Below are positions 23,599-34,835 of a stretch of DNA of 64,000 nt, piece after piece. This DNA is from Nemopilema nomurai. Taxonomy: Eukaryota > Cnidaria > Scyphozoa > Rhizostomeae > Rhizostomatidae. Numbering within the stretch: position 1 is the first letter of the stretch; every line of letters begins with the position of its first letter. The stretch spans positions 558,001 to 622,000 of the forward strand of contig ML133428.1 of the NCBI GenBank assembly GCA_003864495.1. The letters are read 5' to 3'. Both the position numbers and the translations under genes were made by a program. Below the pieces are notes generated by a model. The model did not search any database. It was not told where the DNA came from and saw nothing but the letters and a program-made list of their open reading frames with translations.

Positions 23599-26500
23599 AT
23601 GGCTAGACACGAAGCGTATGTTCTTGATACCACGATGCCAGTTGATGACAGGCAGAAGAAAGTAGACGATCTGCTGCTGGAGGCTGTAGAGCGCCGATCA
23701 GTGAATGCAGTCACTTTGTTGTTGGACAGAGCCGTTGGCGGCGGTAAAGAGGAGGCGGTCGGAGCACAGGGCGGCGCCACCGAGACCTGGAGCAACGGCG
23801 ACCTCCCATTTTCAAGCATCTGCCTGAAATGGAGAAGAAAGACCAACGTCAGTGCGCTGATTCTAGCTGCAAAAATGGGCAGCTATCCCCTGATGAAGGC
23901 GTTCCTGTCACGAGGATTTACAATCGCCCAGCCACACGACATCGTATGCAAGTGCTGGATGTGCAAAGATGACGCTTTGAAACGCACAAAGACCCGCATC
24001 GCAGTTTACAGCGCGTTGTGTAACCCAGTATGGATATCAATAACAAGCAAGGACCCATTTACGACAGCATTTACGCTGAGCCACGCGTTGCAGCGTTGCG
24101 AGCGGGTCGAGGATTCGTACGAGAACATATTTACGTCACTCAACACACAGTTGCACACGTACTGCATGGATCTTCTCGACTGTGTCGAAACCTCTGGTGA
24201 ACAGTTCCGACTGATAAATATGATAGATTACGATGGAAACAGCGACAAGGATGTTTTTCAGCGAAAGTGGTCATTGAAACTCGTGAAGAGGGCGGTCAAA
24301 TTCAAATTGAAGCAGGTGAAAATGTTTGTACATCCTGTCTAAAGGGGTATTAGCCTTTGGCAGGTAAAAAGCACGTGATCAGCCTGGGGTATCGGACTTA
24401 AACACGTGATCAGCCTTGGCTGAACAGCCCTCTACTTTTTCTAAAGTTTTCAAGTTCGTCAAATTCAGTCAAACTTTCCGTTTTTATTTGTCCTTTTGAT
24501 TTCTCGGTCCACTTATACAATAATTGGGCGAAACTCTTGTTTTTTGCCTTTGTTTAGCTTTGGTTCACCAACAGAGTTCCCCTAAACTTCATCAATTTAA
24601 CTTTCTTTTTGGACTAGAACTCGAATGTGTCTCTTCCTCTTTGAAGAATCGCAAATATAAATTGATTATGAAAAGTTAAGTGGAATGCACCTGCATGCGG
24701 CCGTGAAATTAGCATGTTTCACACCTGTTTCAAACACGTTCTAGATGGGACAAGTCTACAAGCGCCACATTTCATGGAAAACCAAATCCCGATATATTTG
24801 TTAATGCCATAGTTAGTACCAGACTACAAGTTGAAACTCAACCGTAACAATATAGGCATCGTGGCCAATTTAAGGCATTGACAGTGCTCAATCAGCTTGG
24901 ACATGGAACTTGATTAGCGAGAAGCGGTCGTTTCTATCCTCAATTTCTCACCAACCTTTCCAATTTTCCAGTTCTCAGTTCGGATTCTACAATTAGGGTG
25001 TTTTGAAACGAAATGTTTAGAAAACAGTCAGGACAGCTGCTAGAGACATGGTTTTTCTTTCATTGCAAAAAACGTTGCAAGAACAAAACTTGCTTTTGAA
25101 GTTGTTGATGCCTTTCTTAATGCAAGTATACGATAACAAAGAGTAATCACAACTACTCCGAGAAAATATTTCAGTTTCTGTTGGTGCCTTTGAAAGACCG
25201 AGATCTTGAAACTATGGAAATACCCAAGAACCGAATCAAGTCTTTTGTTTTTTATGCAATCAAAATGTATGCAACTTCACATGCCTGCTTTCTTATCGAC
25301 GAATGTATACATAGCATGGTTGGTGACCCATTGTGCGGGCTTTCTTTGCAATTATCCTGATAAACGCAAAATGCCTTCTTCTTATCATTTGTTGCATCTA
25401 TTCAAATCGAACTCAATATTCTCAATCCTTGCGCTAAACCAAACTTCATGCCTCCTTTCTTCTAATTTCTTTTAAGGAAAAGTGACAGCTTTACCAAACA
25501 ATATGAATTTGTTTCTAAATATTCTCGAGAATCAACCGTGCATAAAAGCAATAGTAGCTGAATCCTAGGAAGTAGCAGAATCAATAGTAACTGAATCCTA
25601 ATTTGTCTAAGGTATCATTAGACAGACTGCAAATGAATAAAAGAGAATCTAATACTTCGATGTAAATTTTTACAAAACCCATATCAATAATTTGGGGGTT
25701 TCTAAAAACCCAGCCAAATGGCTTTTAGAACACATCTTCCATTGTTTTGAATGTATATTGCTGAAAAGCGATGACTGAGCAAATTAGGATCCCACACCCT
25801 AGTTAGCGGGAAAACACATGTCACTGCTGACGACATGTGCGTGGCTTTGTCATGAATCCTATCCCCAGAGCCCACGTTTTGATTGCTGCCACGTGATTTC
25901 TGTTGTCACGTGATTTCTGTTGCTTCCAAAGCGTTAAGTTTCAATCAGTTGGTTTCATTTTGTGTTTCCATTTCTTGTATCAATTATGCTTCTGCAGATG
26001 TTACCTTTTGTTAGCTGCTGGAAAAATCTCACTCATCAACGAGGACTTTTCTCTTTGCTAGCATAGCGCAGCACATTTTTCCTTTCTCCTTTTTCAAACA
26101 CAGTCCTGGCCGATTATCTACTAACTCTGAACTTGATTCGCTCAATTTTTCCATGCAAATGTCCCCCACAAGACTCCTTAGCTTTGTGACAGGAAATATG
26201 TCGAGTTTAAAGCACTGGTGATTCAAATATGTTCCTAAAACCTTTGACATAAACCAGTGTGTCCATGGGAAAAGAGCGACTTTTGGAGCCTTCAGATTAC
26301 GGTATCCACCCTTAGAAGGCTTCATAGTCAGTAAATTGAGTGGGCTTTTCTTGGTTTATTTTTCTTGGCTGTGAGTGTTTCTTCCAGTTGAACAAAGTGC
26401 ATTTCAAAAAACAGGAGCCGAATTCATCACCGGTGACTTCTCGAATGGTCAGTTGCTACTTAATGTTGAAGTCACGAAATGAAATGAGGGTTATGATGGG

Positions 26501-29500
26501 GTTGAGGCGAAACCCTGTATTCTAAATGAAGCAACTCAGGAGCAGTGAAAGAGCTTCAAGTATTGGAAAAGGAGTAAAGTTTCGCTTCCCAATCGTTTTC
26601 ACAACAATCCATCCTTCTCAATGGCGCAGCCTCATTTTGTAAACAAATTTCCCAGAGCAGCTGAGGAAGAAAACTACTGGCCAGGAATACAGTACCAGTG
26701 GCTCCTAATGACATTTCTTATAAAAGGGGTTTTAGGCCGCAAAAAGAGAGTTGCGACCGCCCACCTGCCCTAATGGTCGTTCGGGCTACAAGTACCTCTT
26801 TCCAACTGTGCCAGTCTTTAGCTTTGACGACCAACTCTTGTCCCTAGATCGTGGCCCATCCCATCCCGCAGCATGCAATCGCTTCATTGGTGTTTGGCAA
26901 TGTGCCTGGATGGCGGGTCAATGGATCCATCTACCGCTTCATGTACGTTGTCACCAAATCTATCTTGTACCCCGTGACATCGCTGGCATATCTGTTTTTT
27001 CCCTGCACGCCTTTCGGGCGTTCTTCTCAAGAGCCACTAGTGAAGTTCATCAATGGTGCATCCTCCTTTGTGACATTTTTGGGTAAGTTTAAATTTAATC
27101 AGCTAATTTTACCTCCATGCAAAATAAATTTCAAATTGTTGAAGCATTTACCCGCCCATCCGAAACAAATCATCTTTGCACTTGTGAGCCGTCATTTTGA
27201 AGCTGTGCATCATAGGCCAAGGCGGGTCTTTATGATCTTTTAATATTTGATGCAAAGCTGATTGGCATAGATGTGCGATTTGTTAGCCACATCCCACAGC
27301 AAACTGTCGATGAGATAGTTGAAGGTGTGATACAGATTATGAAAAAAGGCACAAGCTGCTTTTTTATTTTGGTTTACAATCAACACAAAACAGCGGCTTA
27401 TTTCCTGTTGTTGGAATGATCTTGTCACCAATTGTTTGAAATTACTTTTGCTAATGAATAAGGCTAGATGGGCGAAAACGGAGTTGTATTTCTTAAAAAT
27501 GTAAAATCTATACTTTGTTGCTTAATGACCGAATACTTTGAGGCAAATCGAATGAACGTGACGTCATAGCAGTATGTTTTGCAATTACTGAAGGCGAGAG
27601 AACTCTCTAGCTCTTTTCAGACAAAGGGCCTTTCCATAAACGCTTAAATTTTAGACATTGTGTTAGACATATAAGCTGCAACTAATATGTTCTTTTTAGC
27701 GCGTCCTTGTTTACAGAGCAACTTTTTAATTTACGCGGTCTCGACAGAAACATATAGTATCTGATGGCCTTTGTCTGTTTATTTGACTTGATGCATTGCA
27801 TGTCCGAGAGAAAAGCTTTCTTTACAAACTTGCACCGCACAATAACGCGCTTGTTTGCTTTCGAAGAATAATATTCTAAACGCTGTAACATCGTTGCCCC
27901 TGCAAATTAATGAGTAACTCAATGCAATGACTCGTTTCTTAAGAAAACTTGAGTGCTGCTATCATCACATGGTTTTCGATCCCCGTTGTTAAGCTTTTGT
28001 ATTTATTTTATTTCTCGCCCGGTTTATCTACACTGAAGATGACTCCTGATTGAGTCGAAACGTTCGGCAGTGTCGTAATTGGCCAGTGTCACAATACGAA
28101 TATGTCGATTGGCTAGCGTCCTTTTTAGATTTGTCCTTGATTATTTCGTTCTTGTTATTGGATTCGCCTATTTGACTAAGGAATTGTAGATTGCAAAATG
28201 GACTTCTTATTTGTCGTCGTCCTTGTCATCAATTTCTAGGTTATCGCAAGCTTAGCTTAGAGCATTCAGAGGAGATTTTCATTAAAAACAAACCTCACTT
28301 AGTACGCTCCAGTCTTCAAGCTATTTAACACTTGGGAACAAATTGTGAGAAAAGTCGCAATTAATGAACGCACATCAACTGAAGCTTGGAATTCGTCTTC
28401 ATGTCCTCCCTTGATTACGAAGGATTTTAATTCCCTTGGAAAAGAATGATAAACTAAAGAAAAAATCGATTGACTACTTTTAGTTTTCGTCCAGCTACTT
28501 CTGTTCACTTAAGGACCTTCTTATGAAGCGATGCCAAGCTAATCGTCAAATTTTATAAGCATGTGCAATCACCATAAGAGCAGGATGTTTCGACACGTGA
28601 TACTCGTAATGGTACTTTATGATACCCCGTGATGCCTTTTGATAACCTCTTGATGCCCCGTGATACCTCTTGATGCCTGTTGATGCCTATTGATACCTTT
28701 TGATGCCTGTTGATGCCTGTTGATGCCTATTGATACCTTTTGATGCCTCTTGATACCTCGTGATGCCCCGTGATACCTCTTGATGCCTATTGATACCTCT
28801 TGATGCCTGTTGATGCCTATTGATACCTCTTGATGCTTGTTGATGCTTGTTTCGGATAGGTTTGCTCGCTTTGATTGCTGCTCTTCCAGCGTCTGGTTTG
28901 AGAGTTGGCGATCCCCCATCATTCTTAGAGAGTGTCATCTTGATTTGGCTAGTCAGTCTTCTCGTTGCAGAAATCAACCAGGTTCGTTTCTGGCCTTTTT
29001 TATGACTTTACTTGAAAGAAAAGCACATTCAAATGCCCATCCATGTTATGGCTAATGCCTTCGAGAACAGGTTGATATAGTGAATCAACCGATCTACAGT
29101 TTCCATGATATATATAAACATTGTTTTGATGCTCTACACTCTTCTCCAACAGATGTTATCAAATGTAGACTAAACCTCATCATATGAAGTGCTAGATGCC
29201 TAGAAGAGCTTTAGAATGTTTTGAATTAAAGGTCATTACATGTAAGATGAACGGCCTTGAATTGACCATTTTCACTCAATGCTCAACTATTTGATTCAGT
29301 CCAATTCTTGAGCATCTTGAATTGCACAGTGTCATCGTCAAAAACTTTTGCACTAGGCATTTTGATTTTTGCTAAATCAAGCAATATCATTATAACTGCG
29401 TTGAAAAAAATTTGCTCAATTTCAGTTGTTGCTAGCTGTTAGCTCAATGTTCAATCACACATTTCAACTAGAGCGAGTAATCTTGTGAAAAGCTATTGCG

Positions 29501-32500
29501 GCTAACATGGAAGACAACGTATAGAAAAAGCTTGTTGAAATATAGAAGCATTCAATTAGTAAGCGTCAGAAGCATTTGAAGGTCCAATTCTAATCGGATT
29601 ATCAGTTCAGATAGCCGGCAAAGGCTTAAGGCTGTATTTGCGATGATTCATCAATCAATAACAGTCTTAGTACAATCCTTTTGCTTATTCATTTACTGAC
29701 ACCTGTTGATCATGGTATCTGCAACGAAGAAATTTTCAATCAATTCATATAACGTGCATGGCTTGTTACCTATTCTCTTTTTGGTTAACCAATGCTATCC
29801 GTTGATCTCCCACAAAGCATTGCACGTCTTCATTAATCAACAAACTGCACATTAACAATTTAACAACAGGCCATGAAGCCAACTTGTCTCCCAATTCTGA
29901 GCAAAGAAGCATATAATCCTGCTATTGCTTTAGCTCCAACCAGACGCTGCATTTGTAGCAAGCAAGTCTATCCAGCATAGATCAATCAACTTTTCCTTTT
30001 TTCTAGCTGTACCATGCTGGCTACAAGAGGTACTTTTCCAGTGGCTGGAACCTGATGGATATATCAATGATATTCTTCATGCTCACGTCATTTTGCATTT
30101 GGGCCATTTTGTACTTTGTGGAGACACCAGCAAACAGAAATACGATCAGAACAGCAAGAAGCATATCGAACGGCATTTTCACATGTGGAACTGTCATGAG
30201 CTTTTTCAGGCTTGTTTACCTATGCCAGATAGCACGGTTTCTGGGCCTTTTGCAGCTGTGTTTAGGAAAAATGATAGAAGTATGTGCGTTGTACTATATC
30301 AAGTTATCAGAATTAGCATTATCATCTTTCTTTTTATTTTCATCGTCATGCAGCATAAAATTACTCAGGTAGACGTAAACCATAACATAACAACTCGCAT
30401 GCTTTTGATTGATGCCTTGCCATGTTTGCAACTGCAACTGTTTTGCCACATGTTTTCCAATGCTGTCCATGCGCAGGGCTGTAAATCATTGGGGGCAGGT
30501 CAGACATTGTATGCAGTGGGGGTATAGTTCTGTCAAGCATTTTTTCGCAATTGTTTTGGGCCGTTATTAATTTTTTTACAGAACTATTGAGGTTGATAAA
30601 AGTTTTTAGGCGACTCGCCACTTAGACACCGTTATAAGCTACATTAATCAAAAAAGTCCTTCGCGTTAACATTTTTACAGCCTAAGTTTTGGAAGAAAAT
30701 CAGTGTGAAGACGATCTACTTAACTTTCTTTCAGCCATGAGAATCAGTTACAAAAATCTATAGTAGAAATCCCCCCAAAGACATTTTTCCTGTTTTCAAC
30801 GCCTTTAAGGCATATGTTATAGCAAACCACCGTTAATGATAGTTAATTAGTGCTTGGCAAAGCGGCTATAGCATGGAAAAAACAGTTTGACGCTAACGGA
30901 GATTCACGGCCCTGTCTCTGCGCTTTATTTTCTCCTGTTGACTAAGTTTTGATCTCGGACTTTTCTTGACAGGATACACTGCCTTTACAAAATAGCTTGC
31001 ATCTTTCTTCCCATTTCTTGCATTATTTCTTCCCATGTACTCTTCCCCAACACATCTTTTTATGGGTTGTTCATGCTATTCTTCCGTTTAAATGCATCAC
31101 CACATCTCTGACATGAATCAATCTACGAATTTGCAGGTGATTTTTCAGTTTGCGTTCATAAGCTTTGTCGTGCTGTGGTCATTTTCGGTCGGTATGGTAT
31201 TCCTGCATAATTCGCTGCACCAACACACCACCGAAGTCAACAACGTGCATGCGCCTAGCAACCAGTCCGAAGTGCAAGTGGTCTTGAGCAAGGGATTCAA
31301 AGGGTAGTTATTCAATTTGAAGGCTTCTCGCCGCGACTCATTCCTTTTGCTGCTCCCATTACAGTATGCTACTTTTTTAACCCATTGACACGATGCATAT
31401 GAAACCAGGATTCTTCAAGAAAAAAGATATGTAATTGTTATCTAGCTTCATGCTATTTCTTATTATACCTTAGCTAATCTATTTACCTCTATTTTTACTA
31501 CAATATAGGCTACCTTTTTATATATTTTATTATCACTTCAAAAATGAGTTCATGCAATCTTGTCAGCAATGACATGCTATTCAAAACTGAACGTGAAAAT
31601 ATTTTCATCCACTTTGTAAATGCTATGAAATATTTCGTCTTACATTTTTTCTGTATGCCTGTAGTAATTGAAAGAGCTTTTGGAAATGTAAACATAATTG
31701 GCAACTATTCAAAAACGTTTTTCTTTCTTACCTGTTCGATGTTGAGTCTTTGATAGTGGTACAGAGCTCCACAACTGAATGAGGGTATGATGCAGTGTGT
31801 CACTTGTTACTTAAAATTAATTAAGCCATCAAGACTTTGTATGAATGCTCAAATGTTATACGAATAATAAAATATGACAGGTGAGTACTCTCTTGTCCCT
31901 TTACCAACTTATAGCCCAGTTTGTGTTCATTTGTGCAATATCAGCGCTTTCCAATAGATGTCCCCCCCTATTTGCTTTGCAGTTTACCTGCCACTGTCGT
32001 AACTCTGGCCTGGGCGAGCCTGAACATGGTCGGGCTGCAAAGTCTGCAGGAATTCAACGACGGGGGCATTGTCTATCTATGGAGTTCCTTGCTCTTTACA
32101 CTGTACTACGGGGTATCAATGATTGTGTTACTGAACATGCTGATAGCAATGATGAGCAACTCATACCAGCAAATCAAGGTAGTATCAACCATTGTTCCAT
32201 CAAGCCTCGTTTGCACATGGCTTGACTTTTTCCTAACGAGGAAGTCTTATCTCAGCTTGGGGATAGTCTAGGTGGGCACAAGCCTTGTGGTGCAGAGGTG
32301 GGGTTGGACGAAGAAAAGGAAATAATTCTCAAACACCAGTATTAAAGATAGGCATTTAGGCATTGCTTAATGTTTTTCCACAGGTGCAACTTTCTTCGAT
32401 TTTTGTCTTTATTTTGACCTTTCTACTCAAGATAGAGCGAAAATCTTTATTATGCTTAGTAAAGTTCTTCTTTCAAAATTTAATCACCACCTGTTGACTT

Positions 32501-34835
32501 TATCGAAACTCTTTCAATAATTTTCGTTTTCAATGCCTTATGCTTTCTATCAAAGTAGCTTTATTCTACAAGGATTCAAATAGCCTCCTCTGTATCAACC
32601 AATTTGAAAATAATATTTTCAAGCGTAGTTGGAACAATTTTTCAAGCATTTAATTGAAGAGACTGTTCCCATTTCAAGGATCAATAAAGCTAAAATGTCG
32701 CAGGCATTTTGGTAAATAAAACGTCACAGAGACATCATCCATTCCCTTCTGAAATTCTTTGTCCGCTCTGAAATTAGATAGCTACTACCAACCCTAACAA
32801 TGCCGTATTTGTTTTTCAGAACAACATCGAAGTCGAACACAAGTATGCAAAGACACAATTATGGATAGACTACATCGGCTACGAGAACTTTCTACCATGC
32901 CCATTCAACCTTGTTCCAACTTGGAAACTCTTCAGAGAAATATTCAACAGATTTCTTAGAAAAGACGCTGCAAAGCCAATAGTGAGTTAATTAGCTAGTA
33001 AGGGATTTCATATTTTGTGGACCATCCTTGAAAGCAAGCATAGCCGTAACTTAGACCAATTAAATTAACAAACCATTTTTTGTTGATTTACTATGCAAAG
33101 AGAGTAAAATTTTCGATAAATAGTAAACAATAATTTCAACATAAGTTTAATTCTATTTGCTTCCTTTTTTGCTTCAAGGTTACGATTACCATTTAGTCTA
33201 TTTTTAGAAACCAAGCATGCTTTTTGCAGAGAAAGTAAACTGACAAGCTCAATTTTAGTTAAAGGTTTATTTTAAGTTACTGGGCCGTCAATAGTCAGAT
33301 TCATCATCGTACATATTCACTATTCCTTTACTATTCCTTTACTATTCCTTTACTATTCCTTTACTATTCCTTTACTATTTCTCTACTATTCCTTTACTAT
33401 TCCTTTACTATTCCTTTACTATTCCTTTACTATTCCTTTACTATTCCTTTACTATTCCTTTACTATTCCTTTACTATTCCTTTACTATTCCTTTACTATT
33501 CCTTTACTATTCCTTTACTATTCCTTTACTATTCCTTTACTATTCCTTTACTATTTCTCTACTATTCCTTTACTATTCCTTTACTATTCCTTTACTATTC
33601 TTTTACTATTCCTTTACTATTCCTTTACTATTCCTTTACTTTTCCTCTACTATTTATTTGAGTTTATCAATCGCTGTGATGGGTTTCCCTGACACAGGTC
33701 TAGAATTGTCTGTGTTTGAGCCTTTGCACCCTGTCATCTAGACGTAGAGATCTTCCCTTAAAGAAAAATTGTCAATGTGTCAATGATTACCTGGGTTACA
33801 AAGTAGAAAGATATACATTTGAATTTACTAGTCTGATTTGTTTGTTACAGGCTCCGTTATCCCAGGTAAACTTTCTGTTAGACAGTGAAGATGCAATAAC
33901 TTTTCTATGCTTCCCAATTGTAGCAACATAGAACAGAAAGCAGTCCAACAGACTACGAGGTAATATTCATCATACCTCTGCCTCACTTTAATTTTGGGTT
34001 AAATTGCTTTGGAATTTTTTTGGTAGATAATTTTGTTTGCTCTAGATTTTTCTTTTTTGCCAAAATGAAAGCATCTTAAATAGGAACAACATAAAACAAT
34101 AAATTTTGTCGTAAAAAGGGTTAAGTGGGATGACGTCGATTATGTCTGAGTGTGTACTCTTATTATTCAAGCTGAATCTGAAATCAAAATCAGAAATGCT
34201 TTGTCTTCATTTCGAACGTTTGAAAGGAAACATTCTGCTTTATTTATGCTTTCTGGTGTTTTGAGTATTTGATGGATGAAGTTTGAGACAAATTAGCACC
34301 AGCATTCATTCTGTTTTATCAGAAGACAGCAATAGAGTTGGTGAAACGATACTTGAAGAGAAAGCATAAGATTGATCTTGATCAAAGCAGCGGTCTTGGT
34401 AGAAGAGTGCACCAAGAAGAAAACTCAGATTTTGCTGTTCGTGTGAAAAGACTTTTAGAGGAGATGAGAGGAGATCAAAATGGATTTCCAGAAAGGGCTA
34501 GAAGTTTTGAGGTTAGGACCTATTTCGTATGACTTGTTATGTTATGCTACGTTACGTTACGTTATGTTATGTTATGTTGTGTTATGTTATATAATGTTAG
34601 GTTATATTTTGTTATGTTATGTATGCTATGATATGTATGTTATGTTATGTTATGTCCTGTTATGCTATGTTATGCTACGTTACATTACGTTATGTTATGT
34701 TATCTTATGTCATGTCATATGTTATGTCGTGCTATGTTCAGATGACTACATAGGTTTCCCCTTTTTGTCTTTCAGGATTCAGGTTTGGACATATCATTTA
34801 ACGGCGAGCCTAGTGCTGGACCAGGACAATTGTAA
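23599..34835 (+). CDS. TRPC: TRPC-type transient receptor potential cation channel
   Basis: Ten in-frame exons: 23599-24315, 26848-27082, 28860-28981, 30007-30279, 31137-31303, 31983-32178, 32820-32981, 33924-33959, 34323-34511 and 34776-34835 (TAA). They give about 718 residues. Exon 1 holds ankyrin-like sequence (LILAAKMGSYPLMKAFLSRG) and the TRPC zinc site HDIVCKCWMC (H113, C117, C119, C122), then the linker helices. Exons 2-6 encode S1-S6, with WNLMDIS in S3 and VLLNMLIAMMSNSYQ in S6. Exon 7 carries the TRP-box region (EHKYAKTQLW) and PCPFNLVPTW; exon 9 has ELVKRYL. TRPCs are plasma-membrane, non-selective calcium-permeable channels acting downstream of phospholipase C. The ATG at 23599 is preceded by an in-frame TAG, but an acceptor-like tttgtag abuts it and the first ankyrin repeats of vertebrate TRPCs are absent, so an upstream exon may be missing. 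The pore helix is divergent. Confidence 0.94.
28030..28075 (+). repeat. Hairpin motif typical of dispersed retroelements (CTGAAGATGAC...GAGTCGAAACGTT)
   Basis: An outer stem (cactg with cagtg) encloses ctgaaga, then an inner stem gactc/gagtc, then gaaacgtt. CTGANGA plus stem plus GAAA is the strand order of a hammerhead ribozyme core, though a base next to the inner stem does not fit well. Similar motifs recur in invertebrate genomes, often near retroelement remnants. It lies in the TRPC intron between 27082 and 28860. The assignment is from memory and tentative. Confidence 0.35.
28618..28850. repeat. 10-bp tandem repeat abutting a TRPC splice acceptor
   Basis: About 23 copies of a decamer alternating tgatgcctgt, tgatacctct and close variants. 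The last copies run to about 28850, leaving only some nine bases before the AG at 28858-28859 that precedes TRPC exon 3. The array therefore occupies the position of the branch point and polypyrimidine tract of this intron. Confidence 0.93.
33318..33655. repeat. 11-bp minisatellite (ctattccttta) in a TRPC intron
   Basis: About 30 near-perfect copies of an 11-bp pyrimidine-rich unit, with two tctcta variants at about 33377 and 33555. The array lies in the intron between the TRP-box exon (ending 32981) and the candidate microexon at 33851. Confidence 0.95.
33851..33865 (+). other. Candidate 15-nt microexon of the TRPC gene
   Basis: A strong acceptor (tttgtttgttacag) is followed by 15 bases coding APLSQ and then by CAG|gtaaac, a good donor. 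Both neighbours join in phase 0, so inclusion adds five residues without changing frame. The next intron would be only 58 bases (33866-33923). If that intron is not removed, the frame stops at 33929. Confidence 0.4.
34527..34738. repeat. Pentanucleotide (TTATG) repeat in the last TRPC intron
   Basis: An imperfect array of ttatg units with gttac, gctat and gtcat variants, starting about 15 bases after the donor at 34512 and ending about 40 bases before the last coding exon. It fills most of this 264-base intron. The open Tyr/Val/Cys-rich frame through it is an artefact. Confidence 0.92.

Noticed and set aside
23453..23846. Upstream part of the 188-codon minus-strand frame
   Set aside because: It overlaps TRPC exon 1 antisense, where the plus strand has clear family similarity. 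Only the distal 56 codons are kept as a weak candidate.
26029..26325. 98-codon minus-strand ATG frame inside a TRPC intron
   Set aside because: It is open and ATG-started but lacks recognisable motifs. A length of 98 codons is compatible with chance in 64 kb of sequence.
28617..28977. Minus-strand frames encoding HQEVS/HQQAS repeats
   Set aside because: They are translations of the 10-bp tandem array and of the antisense of TRPC exon 3.
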